This document shows positions 45,018 through 55,707 of a stretch of 64,000 bases of DNA, in pieces. The stretch is from Cephalotrichum gorgonifer (taxonomy: Eukaryota; Ascomycota; Sordariomycetes; Microascales; Microascaceae), in assembly GCA_900312665.1 (NCBI GenBank), contig ONZQ02000004.1:1512963-1576962 (forward strand), read 5' to 3'. The notes beneath the pieces were generated by a model, which was not told the origin of the DNA, made no database searches, and was given only the letters and a program-made list of their open reading frames with translations. The position numbers and the translations under genes were made by a program. The stretch's first letter is position 1. Every line of letters starts with the position of its first letter.

Positions 45018-47846
45018 ATGACCCCAACACCTCCCTCGACGACCCCCTCGTCTGGGGGTGCACACTCGCCGGCCGACCAGCTCCGCGCCATCCGGAAGAG
45101 GAACCGTGTTCCGGTGAGCTGTCAAGCGTGTCGGACAAAGAAGTATGATCCCGCCCCTGCCTCCGAAACTGAATATATACTGACAATTGCTAGGTTGTAA
45201 GCGACCCCGTCCTTCAACTCATCACCCAGCGGGGCCCCTGTCTTGGCTTCATACCCATCCGATGTTAACCTGACCCTTGTAGGAAATGCGATCGGACTCA
45301 TCCATGCACCAACTGCGTCAAGCGCGACGGCCCGAACACGACATCCTGTCATTATGCTGCCTCGACGCCGCGGAAGAAGGGCCAGAGCCAATCCAGCTCC
45401 GGCCCGGGGGATATGCAGAACCGCATCGATCGATTGGAGAACCTGGTCCTCTCACTAATGCACGGCGGCGCCAATGTTGAAATTCCGGCTTCTTCGTCCC
45501 ACCCGCCCAGCGCACCACCAACACAAACCCCATCGAGCGGGAAGTCAGTCACGAATAGTACGCCATCAGCAAAAACTGACCTAGACGATGACGGCAGCGA
45601 TATAGATGATGGACTTGCGAACTCGCTCGGTGTCCTCAAAGTCGACTCTGAGATGGGAAAGTCTATGTATGTTGGCCAGGAGCATTGGCACATGTTGCTC
45701 GCCGACATCGCAGAGGTCAAGAACTACTTCACCCATCATAAAAAGGAACTGGAGAAGGGGGTTAAGAAGGTCGTTACCTCCAAGCAGCCTCCTTCTTTAG
45801 AGGGGACCGCGCTCCTTATCGGGACGCCAAGCGCTTCTGAAGTGGAATTACGTGCCGAACTACCGCCCAAGTCAAGCATCATTAGTCTCTGTGAACGATT
45901 CTTCAGCTGCATGGACAGCTGGGTTTGCATCATCCATGCACCAACATTCAGACGTCAACTGCAAGAGCACTGGCAGGATCCTTCCCAGACGCCATTGATG
46001 TGGGTTGGCCTTCTATACTCGGTCCTTAGCCTCGCCGCCCTGAGCTATCACAAGGCGGGTGATGAGCCGCCAGAGCTGAAGGGGAGGTCCCTCGATCTAG
46101 CAGCGGAGTACAGGTTACGATGCGCCCAGTGCCTCATCACCGCCGACTATACAAAAGCGGACGAGTACACTGTTGAGACAATGCTGCTCTACATTTTTGG
46201 AGAGTTCAGCTCGAGATGGGATGTCGATGTCGGCCTCTGGCTTGTCCTGTCGATGACCACACGGATTGCCTTCCGGATGGGCTACCATCGCGATGGCAAG
46301 TGGTTCAAATCCTTGAGTCCCTTCCAAGCTGTACGAGAAACCCCCCCCTTTTCCCTTTCCCCCTTTCCACTTCCGAACACCGCTTCTTTATCCTGCTTTT
46401 CGCAGGGGGCCACTGCCTTCGCACTTGCGATAGTGTTTTGCTCTCGTACTAACATTTTCGTACAGGAAATGAGGAGAAGAGTGTGGACCGTCGTCCGCGT
46501 GAGCGACGTGATCTTTTCTCACCATCTCTCTCTGCCTCGTATGATCAATGAGTCCGACTGTGACACCGAATTGCCAAGTAACCTCCTCGAGGAGGACTTT
46601 GGTCTTGAGTCTGTCGAGCTACCGGCCTCAAGACCAGCTTACCAGCGCACCAAAGTCGATTACATGCTGGCAAGGTGTAGGCTTTCCATGTTACTCGGGA
46701 AGATCCTAAAGGCCACGAACACTGTCGGTCGCCACGTCACATATGATGAGATCCTACAATTCGACACAGACTTGCGAGAGACTATGGCCCAGGTGCCTCC
46801 GCACTTAAAGATCCTCCCAGTCTACGAGACCGCTGAGCCAGCGCATGCTCATATCATACGGTTTCAGCTGGACATCTTGTACCAGAAGATCATGTGTGTT
46901 CTCCACAAACCGTATCTTCCCCGCGCAAGGCAGAATCCCCGCTATGCTCACTCGCACCGGAGTGCCGTGGAGGCATCGCTAGCCATGTTGCGACATATGG
47001 AAATTCTACATCGAGAGACGCAACCAAACGGCCGCTTGCGATCCATGAAATGGCAGGTTGGATCTCTGGCGACCAAGGACTTCACGCTCCCAGCGGCCCT
47101 TCTAGCGGTTGAACTACGCTATTTGGCTACTGCCGCGGGGCCGGACCACACCAATCCCTTCGGCTGGACAACGGAAAGGCAGCGCCAAATGATGCGGAGC
47201 CTCGAGGTTACGGGTGATATCTGGCAGGAGATGGCGGGAACCTCCGTCGACGCCTATAAGGCGTCCATCGTTCTTAAGCTCATGTTAGACAGCGTGCGAA
47301 ATGCGAAGGCGACTGATGCCGGTCTAGCCACCCCTGATGGAGCACCCAGCCATGACTTGAGCTGTCCCAGAGCTCCCGAGATGAGACCGGAACAATCTGC
47401 TGCCGTCGGCCTGGGGATGTTGGCGGGATCGATTTCGCCGGACTCGCCAGGAACACTCAGCAACAAGCTGCCGCCTCTGTCTCACATGAACCTCCCGGGG
47501 TCGGTTTCGGTGGATCCTGCGATACCCCCTGACATGCAGTTTGATCCTTTCGGGATGAATAGGGTCCAGTCGCCTATGTCGATGTTCGCGCAGCTTGGCG
47601 GGAACGGTTCGGAAATCATGTCGAATATTGATTGGGTAAGCACACACGGCGTATCTTGGAATACGAGCTACAAACTAACCGTCTATGCAGGATGCGTTCG
47701 AAAGTTACACTCAAACAATGAACTGGTCAGCTGTCGACCCGTCGTTTGTTGTATTCCCCTCCGGAGAGGATCCCAATGCCTCGCCACCCACCGTTGAGGA
47801 GACAATGAGGTACACCCAGGAAAACTACGAGGGCGGTGGTAGTTGA
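45018..47846 (+). CDS. Zn2Cys6 transcription factor with fungal_trans domain
   Basis: Exons 45018-45142, 45194-45196, 45283-46330, 46466-47635 and 47691-47846 encode 833 aa. The DNA-binding domain reads SCQACRTKKLKCDRTHPCTN: C35-x2-C38-x6-C45-x5-C51-x2-C54-x10-C65. The Leu at 43 depends on a 3-nt microexon (GTT) between two introns of 51 and 86 nt; omitting it would give C-x5-C. A short linker with heptad-like IDRLENLVLSL follows, then the fungal_trans regulatory domain (about 180-480) with RWDVDVGLWLVLSMTTRIAF and SPFQAEMRRRVWTVVRVSD. Intron 3 (46331-46465) has a perfect TACTAAC branch, is 135 nt and has no in-frame stop. Such factors bind CGG-type DNA half-sites, usually as dimers, in the nucleus. 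The regulated pathway cannot be told. The start ATG sits 16 codons before RAIRKRNRVPVSC, without an in-frame alternative of similar quality. Confidence 0.92.
45194..45196 (+). other. Predicted 3-nt microexon in the Zn2Cys6 domain
   Basis: The sequence reads TGCTAG-GTT-GTAAGC: an acceptor and a consensus donor with only GTT between them. Both flanking introns have their own CTGAC-like branch sequence (near 45179 and 45269). Inclusion yields AAG TTG AAA TGC (KLKC), the canonical Zn2Cys6 spacing. Confidence 0.7.
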
Positions 47847-48865
47847 GCGAAGCGCTATCTACTGGAATTGGTGGATTCTTATCTCGACCAACCTGGCGCT
47901 AAAACGGACACCAGACACAAGGTAATGAAGATATACGAAGAGATGTCAAGGGCGGCTAAATAAGATATGAAGGAGCCAATGAATATTCATGGTATTGTTT
48001 TCGCGCGTTATCCAATACCGAAATACTCGACAGGCTCTGCTCAGCTGTGGCGAGAGCACCTACAATCTGAGGCGAGATTTTGCGCACTCCATGACGCGAC
48101 GCTGCTCCAGTGTCGAGGAACGGGAAGACTGACTGAAAGAGGGCAAGGAGGAAGGAGGGGCGCCTGAGGTGAAAAATGTATAAAATAATATCATGGCAAG
48201 GACTGGCACGTCTTTTTTGGGGGAAAAGGGGGGGTAAAGGGGTTTGTTGGTGTGGGACCTGAACACGCAACTCTGAGGGGCAACAGAAGCCAAGGAGACT
48301 ACGGCCAACAAGGGATGGAAATGGGAGGGCGGGTTTTTCGTGATAGATAGTTGCCGCTGCAATACCACTCCACTTCGTTCTTTGGTTGGGGTATCCTAGT
48401 AATGAGATGGGGTCGTCACACGATAGCCGACAGCATCGGGACACTTGGTATGCCATGAAGACATGTTTATCGGGACTTCACCAAGATATACCCCGTGTAT
48501 TCTGGGGGGCTGAGCCTATCAAGCCGCCTTCTATCAGGCGAACGCAGTTTCGGGTCTCCGGTCGTGTATGGAGGGTACCTCGGATATTCATAGCACGTTA
48601 CCCTCGCGGCAATACTGGAGACTCCCTGGCTGGCTTGAGTAGCAAAATCAAGATCGGATGGCCCTGGTATCTTCCGCATTCAATCGTCTATCGTGTAATA
48701 GAACATAGTTTCTTTCTTCCCGGTCCATAGCACCACCCTCGCTCTCTTAAGATCACGATCTGGGCCACCGGTTTTGGTTAGAAATAGAGCATCGCTTTCC
48801 CTCCCTCATGTCATGCCGGGCGCGAGACGCCGTGAGCACACGACTCCCCGTATACCACCGTGGCC
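47847..48865. other. Convergent 3' intergenic region (Zn2Cys6 factor / Pkr1)
   Basis: It should hold both 3' UTRs. No family-like coding frame seen; a G-rich run with GGGGG blocks lies around 48220-48242. Confidence 0.55.
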
Positions 48866-49333
48866 CTACTTCTGCTTGTCGTTCTCGTTCTCCGAAACTT
48901 TCTCCCACTCGTCCTCGGTGCTAGCACTCGACTGAGTTCCCGGCGCCGGTACCCCCCTCCTCCTCACATCCCCCGTGCCATCACCGACTTCCACTGCCCC
49001 GCTCTTCCCCGCGTCCTCGGCTTCTGCCTCCACCGCTACCGGTACCTGCGAGCTCGCCTCCACCTCCGTCTCGCTGTCTTCGCTCGCCTCCTGCTTCGCG
49101 GCCCTCTCGCGCTCCTGCGCGAGCATCAGCTCCGCGGAGAACCAGTTGATGGCCCACCACAGCCCGCCGCATAGGAAGGACAGGACGACGAAGTGGAGGC
49201 TATGCGTCGCTATGAGGAGGAGGAAGAGGAGGACCTGAAGGGCGCCGAAGGTCGCGTTGGTAGCTTTTAGGAGGGTGGGGGTAGGGCCTGGGGTGAAGAT
49301 CGACTCGAAGACTTCTGTGATGAACGAGGCCAT
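48866..49333 (-). CDS. PKR1: V-ATPase assembly factor Pkr1
   Basis: A single exon of 155 aa. The N-terminus FITEVFESIFTPGPTPTLLK and the two adjacent hydrophobic helices at about 27-66 (FGALQVLLFLLLIATHSLHF and VVLSFLCGGLWWAINWF, then SAEL) match the Pkr1 family closely. The tail is acidic and Ser/Glu-rich with a Lys at the end, as expected for a cytosolic ER-protein tail. Yeast Pkr1 is an ER membrane protein needed together with Vma12, Vma21 and Vma22 for assembly of the V0 sector of the vacuolar H+-ATPase. The start is the first ATG and aligns with the family N-terminus. Confidence 0.93.
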   Translation of the reverse strand: MASFITEVFESIFTPGPTPTLLKATNATFGALQVLLFLLLIATHSLHFVVLSFLCGGLWWAINWFSAELMLAQERERAAKQEASEDSETEVEASSQVPVAVEAEAEDAGKSGAVEVGDGTGDVRRRGVPAPGTQSSASTEDEWEKVSENENDKQK

Positions 49334-51453
49334 GGCGTTATTCTTTCCGATGGTTCTGGAGTCTCCTCCCTGTCGGTTAAAGTGGTTCTGAGGGGATATG
49401 TTCGTCTTTCGATTCCGGGAAAGGTTTGTTTGGTGGTCTTTCGCTGCCTTGCGCGCCGATTGTGGGATTGCGATGTTGCGATGTTAAGCTGTTTGGTGGA
49501 GGGGTAGGTATGTTGTTTATTGGGGTGGTCGGGCTGAGTCGCGTCGTTGGGTCAGGCGGAATTCAGAGGAATAGCCCAAGGTCGGACACCTTCCCGGGTT
49601 GTATCGAGTAAGAGGGAGGCCCAGCGCTTGTGGTGGAGAGGGGGAAATTATAACCGGGTGGACGTTTGGTGTCGCGAGGAATGGATAACGGATAGTGCTC
49701 TGTTTTGTATTAAGCGGCTTTGGCGTTCAGAAAATGCTCCTCGGTAGCTGTGGATGCAGAGCGCGAGAGAGCTCCCCGAAGTGGGTACGTTTATGGATAT
49801 GTATGATGGTATACGTTGTGGAGCAGGGGGTCTGTGGCACCACTCCAGGTATTTAATGGTACTGGCAGCATAGACCAACCCAATATGTGCAGTGTACCTT
49901 GGTCTGTCGTTCAACCCCGCATCCATTTAATAGGAAATTCCTCCCTTCTTATCCGTCCTAGATAGGGTCTCCGATGGAAATAAACACGTATGCTTCGACT
50001 CCAAGAAGCCAGATAAATGCACATGAGCGAAATATAAGGTTTCGTCATCTACAAGGGCGGACCCAAGTACAGGCGCTAGCTAATGTCCAGGCAGCTCTTT
50101 AAGTTCTAGGCAGCCAGGAGGAAACACAATCGGGCGGACAGGGGCGGGGTTGAACGAGAGAGCAATGGTGACTCCGGGTAAGACCTCAAGTCGATGCTTG
50201 TGAGGGGAATGGAATGGAAGAAAGTGAAAGGAAGGATATATGTTTATGAGGTACTGTACTCCACAGGTAGCATGCGCGTAGTATCTCTCACATGAACCCA
50301 TTTTCTTCTCCAATGTTGAGACTAAAGGCGTGGGGGTTACGAGAGGCGCCACGGGACCGCCCCCAGCACAGACACCTTCCTTTCTTGTCTCTCCCAAGTA
50401 TTGCGAACAGGTCCGGTCTACAGGTGCGAGCTCGCTGCAACCTGCTTGTAATATGGTGATGGATTATTCTTCGCCACGACTAGAGCCTGCCGAGATTAGC
50501 CCGGAGCTTATACAACAAGTAACGTATTCTCGCGGTGAGGAGACCTCATATGGGTCAAAATGGAAGCCCGACGTGGGGTCAAGTCTGCACTTGCCGTAAG
50601 AGGCATTGTATTAGAGTATTAGACGGGAGTCATGCCCACGGGACGGGAAAATAAAAGCTACCTGCCTGAACCGATATCTGCGTTTCCTTCTACAAAAGTA
50701 GTTCGTCTATATTTCGCGTCACACACCTCTAAACGGCTGTTAGGAGAGGGTGCAAGCTCCGAAAGAATTGACGACATCTATTAGTACATAAACACAAGGG
50801 CCACGGCCGCTACCTCCTATACTCCGGATATTATAATAATACCAAGGAATTAACTCGGGGAGGTCTGGCGTCAAAAACCTGAACGGCCTGGCTGCCACCT
50901 GTTTTAATCCGGGTGGCACCCGCCACTTTGCCCCGCCACATTACCCCACTATCCCTTGCATCCCTCGCTTCTGGTCAACAAGCTCGAGCTTAAATGTTTA
51001 GGCTAGGCTCCACTTAGCCTACCTTGGGAGCTGGTGCTCGTACTCGTACATGAATGCGGGTATGACATCGCTCAGCTCACCACGATCAAACCGAGACACC
51101 ACCCCCGATTGCGCAGCCTCCATCTCTCAACCTATCCCCACCTGCTCATCCACGCATCGACCTATTGCATTAGCGTAGAGTGAGCAGCCAACGCTCAGAA
51201 ATCCCGAGATCTATCGCTTTAAACCTTTTCAGTCCTATCCTTATCCTGCAACTACTACAACGAACCCGTCGGAGCTTACCTGGCCGTCCATTCCCGAAGG
51301 CAACCTCGCCTTACCTCCACCTCGACGCAACACCCGCGTAGTACGCCTCTCGTGACACAATACTGTATCCTAACAAGACATACCCTCGCCGAAACCTCTT
51401 GCCACCTATTTCAAGCATGTCAGCTTAGCCCCACGCCTAGGAACACGGAAGAG
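49334..51453. other. Divergent promoter region (Pkr1 / F-box-like gene)
   Basis: About 2.1 kb without a recognisable gene. It carries an ACTCGTAC-type cluster (CTCGTACTCGTAC near 51037-51049). The last 200 bases are CT/AC-rich leader upstream of the ATG at 51454. Confidence 0.5.
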
Positions 51454-54262
51454 ATGGCACCTTCGGATGTTGCCGGCGACGCGCCCCCTGCTCCCCCACC
51501 CGGGAATGCCACAGCTATGGGCAGCCAATCCGAGAATGACGAAGTCTTCGATGACGCCTCGTTTCAACAGACATCCGATAGTGGTCCTTCGAAGCTAGAT
51601 CCCGAACCGAACCACGCAAGTGCCCACAAGTTCCTCAAGGGGAAGGAGATCGTTGGCAAGACACTATCAGAGCGCAGCGGCAAGCTCACCCTGCTAGAGC
51701 TTCCGGTGGATATTCTGCGCTTGATAGTGCAGGAGGTATAACTAGTCCTTAGCCCTGCTAGACACGTCCCAACCTAGTAAACCACAGCCCAACGCCGATC
51801 TTCTCGTCGTCATGCTAACCCGGGCCTTCGTCAGGTAACTCACACCAACGATCTCGCGTCCCTCGCCTTGGCAAACTCTACTCTTCATAGCCTAGCCACT
51901 CCCCAAATCTACTCGAGGTTCGACATAGTATGGCCGGACTCACAGTCGCCGGCATCAGACTCCAAGAATGTCGATGCACTCACCTACGGCCTCTCGACGC
52001 TCTGCCTTCGCAGCAAGTTCGCCTCCCGTATCGGTAAGCTACGGAACCTCCACAGTATACCGGCCTCGGCTCCGGGAGCGCGACAATTCAAGGTCGATCA
52101 TGACTACGCCAAGTATACTCGGAAATTCTCCGTGGGCAATGGTCCCGACGACTGGGTATCCGAGTATCACATATTCAAGGAATCTGGCAAAATGCTGGGA
52201 ATACTAGTTTCCCTGGCGATAGAGAGAATGGCCAACCTCGAGGCCTTTGTATGGGACATGCCCACCGGCGTGCTCTCGGATGTCTTCCTGGCCTTGGCGT
52301 CTCTGCAAGATGGCGCGCCTGATGGTGAATGCAAGCTAGATCGGATATGGATACGATTGCACGACAGCTCATTCATACAAGAGCCGTCACAGAATTCTAA
52401 CCGCACCGCGGCTATCCCTCCAGGAGTCCCCGAGGGTACGACCCTGACCGCTATTGGGCTTCTACCTCCATCTCCCCACACCCACCCCGAGCAGCCGGCC
52501 CCTTTATCGTACGGCGAATTCTGCCTCGAGTATCCGACATTTAGTGTCCTCCCGCCTCTAAGAAACCTGACTGTTCTCGAAATCGACGACATGAGCTACC
52601 TCGACGAGATGTCGATGCTAATCGGGCGCTCTCAATCTCGACTCCAGGTGCTCCGCGTGGGCATCGCGAGCAAGGCCGCTCGCGTCGACTTTTTCCAGGC
52701 CTGGGACGGCCCTGGTCTGCAGCAGGTAGACAAGATGGCTCACTGGCCAGGGGCGAGCAGGATTGGGTCTCGCCGCCTGGGGGGCGTACTCGGCGTTCTT
52801 CTCGGAAGGGTTTTCGATCTCCGCCGTAGGGCCGCGGGGACGACCCCTGCCCAAACGGACACATTCGTGGTAACGGTGCCAATACCACCGGGCAGTGCCA
52901 CAGAGATATCCGACGCCTCTCAGGCATCCCACCTTCAAACCAGTAATGGAGAAACCGCCGGCCTTCAGCCTAGCGGCGTCCCAAACGTAGATTCTCCCGA
53001 GCTAGATGTCCAGACAGAGGCTCTAGCAGGCGACAAGAATAGCGACGCCCATCGAAGACTTGATGGTAAGCTTAGGCTCCACACCCTAGAGCTCGAGCGT
53101 GTGCCACTTTCTATGCAGGTCCTCTTGAAGGGGATCGACTGGTCGGTATTGACAACACTTACGCTTCTCGACTGTCCTCATCAAATGACACTTTGGAAAT
53201 TCCTGGCACGCCACTTCGTACCTACAGCGAGTGTTCCCGGGCTGAAAGGGGCGATTGCGATTAGAAACGCACCGCCTAGCTCCCTCCAATATCACCTCGC
53301 GCTGAAGAACATCCATACTGATGTTGTGGGCCCACCGCTGATCAAGTTCATCGCGGACACCTTGGCCCCTAATACCCTCGAGGTCCTATTTCTTCATGAC
53401 CGCCACCGAACACTCCCTCCCCGAGTGACTCTGCAGAAAATATTTCAACTGGCCGTGACGAGGCACTGTAAGAGTCTTCGTAAACTCCTCTTCGACAGCG
53501 AGGATGGGGCGAGCAATTTCCACCTAGCCCCGGAGAGCACTCGGTGGCTCCACTGGGCACCGACCGCCGATATCATCCAGTACCTCACAAGCGGCAAATT
53601 CCCACAACTGAGGGAGCTCTCAATGGCATTGAATGCAAGCGAGTGGGTACGTAATATAGCTTCATCCCTTTAGATTCCGTGTTTTGGAGACATTCTAGCG
53701 CTAACACGTCGCTTAGCACACCTTTCTTCGCCGGCTCCCAAACATCCCGCAACTGAGGGCGTTGGATATCTCGCACATGAAAGACTTCCCCTATATCAGC
53801 AGCCGAGACGACAAGCTAGCGTCGGCCAAGGAACTGGCACAGCAGCTAGTGGATATCCTGACCCTTCGCCCCGATGCCCAGCTTTGCTACGTCGGCCTTG
53901 GCGAACACTGCTTCGAGATCCTGGAGGCGGAGCCCGCGTCGCGCGCCAGGGGTGCCGGCGCCGGAGCGTCTGCCTCAGAGGTCAACGTCGTAGCCGGTAG
54001 TAACTCGCAGTCGGAAACGGGCGACGACGACGAGACGACTAGCAACGGGAGTGGTTTCAGCGACGGCAACGAGAGCATAGCTGGCTCAGTGCCTCTTGCC
54101 TTGGACGCGCCAGACAACCAGTCGGAGGCGGATTCGGTGTGGGCCTCGGACGGGGAGTCTCTGGGCATGGACTTTGAGCAGCCGTCTCACGAGTTCCGAG
54201 CTCGGCAGATACTGTTTTACGATGAGGTTGAAATCTTCAAGGCCCGACGCGTGAAGTTGTAA
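51454..54262 (+). CDS. F-box-like protein with leucine-rich C-terminal region
   Basis: Exons 51454-51735, 51835-53646 and 53717-54262 encode 879 aa. The first intron (GTATAA donor, GCTAAC branch) lies inside an F-box-like motif: KLTLLELPVDILRLIVQEV joined to THTNDLASLALANSTLHSLA and PQIYSRFDIVW (about 75-130). The rest holds scattered leucine-rich segments such as LRNLTVLEIDDMSYLDEM, LHTLELERVPLSMQVLLKG, LPNIPQLRALDISHMKDF and LREL, which suggest an irregular LRR-like fold. The C-terminal 120 residues are acidic and Ser/Gly-rich. F-box proteins usually bring substrates to SCF ubiquitin ligases; here that is inferred only from the N-terminal motif. It may instead be one of the many fungal F-box-like proteins of unknown partner. 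Confidence 0.82.
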
Positions 54263-55297
54263 TGGTTTGGTATATTGGAGAGGGAGGGCTTCGTCTCTGA
54301 CCTGGCGGCGTTGATCTTTTTATATTTCACCATGAAGAAGGAAACGAAGAATGGGGGGAGTTTTGGGGATTGGGAGTAGTGGATTTTACAAACGGGTAAT
54401 GGTGAATATGGCATGAGGCAAAGGGTTCTTCTCTCTTTTTGATACCACCTAGGGGCGGGGACAGCAAAGCTGCAACAATAGGACAAGTTGACTTGAGAGA
54501 AATTCTCATATTCAATGTCTTCGGCTCTTAATCTTATGGGGTGAGTACAGAGCATCTATAATCTAGCTTCGACATGGATTCTCAGCGAGGGCAAGGCCTT
54601 CTATGTTTAGAACCAAGGTCAGTTCCACCTGCCGCGCCCTGGGAGCTTGGTGCTTGGTGCGATGGCATGGGGAAAGAGCGACCTCTCCTTAGCTCCAACT
54701 ATAACCCCCCAACCCCCCCCCCCCCCTTTCTCTTCTCCCCCCCTGCCTTCTCTCCCCCTTTCTTTTCTTCTCTTCCCATCCCTTTCTCCCTCGCCCGTGA
54801 CGTTTGTGTCCTCAGCTTGCCACGAACGAAAGCCGAGGAGGCTGCTTTGTTAGTTGTCCATGATATAATGACTAACCTGTTATGCGAGTCGGTAAAGTGG
54901 GGATATAGTAAGAAGTAAGACGAGCAGTCTACCCTTGGCGGAAGAGGTAAGAGGTAAATTGTATGGCCACGACGGAGGGGTGTCCGACCAGTGCATGCAT
55001 GCCCATGCAGCGTCCCCTCCGGTGCATACTACAGGCTACAGGCTACATGTTACACCTGTCGGTCGCACAGCTTGGCCAGCGGCGATGAGGTGCGTGAGAG
55101 GGTGGTCATTGGGCACGCCAAGTCCCATTCCTCGGACGAGCGGGGAGGGCGAGTTGAGTGACCGTGGGGAGAGGAGCGTGAGCGTGGCAGGCAGGAGAAA
55201 CAGGGCTGCGCTGCATACATAGGTTGCTTCAACGTTGGGCCTAGCCGGCCATCGTCACATCCAAAAAAGTGCACGCATATTACATGCTTCGCCCCCA

Positions 55298-55346
55298 GAA
55301 GTGGGAAGTGTTACTCTATACGGAAGTGGGAAGTATTACTCGATAC
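55298..55346. repeat. Two-copy 24-nt direct repeat
   Basis: Two copies of a GAAGTGGGAAGT(G/A)TTACTC(T/G)ATAC-like unit, 55298-55321 and 55323-55346, differ at two positions. Confidence 0.75.
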
Positions 55347-55695
55347 AGCGTAGCCTGCACAAAGTCAGTGGGATATCGTATGTCGTCCAAGTAGGGCGTC
55401 TGGACGGCTCAGATCTTTGCTTTGGGCAAGTACAAGACTGTCGTGGAGTGTTAAGGCCGGCCTTACAGTCACTTTTGCAGCCCAAGGCGAAGCCCAATTT
55501 TCTACTTGGTGGCAAATGGGACCTGAACAAAAGACGCGGTGTTTTGAAGAGAGAGATGCCCTTGAACTCATGGGCATTGGCATCAGCATTGGCATGCCCC
55601 TCCACGCTGTGACTGCTAAAATACGAGTAGTGTCGTCGGAAGGTGCAACGAACAAAATGACGGGCGGGTCGGCAGCCACTGTCGTTATTGGTACT

Positions 55696-55707
55696 ACTCG
55701 TACGAGT
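55696..55707. repeat. 12-bp palindrome ACTCGTACGAGT
   Basis: A perfect palindrome made of two ACTCGTA-type half-sites overlapping at GTAC. It shares its core with CTCGTACGAG at 4109-4118. Confidence 0.75.
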
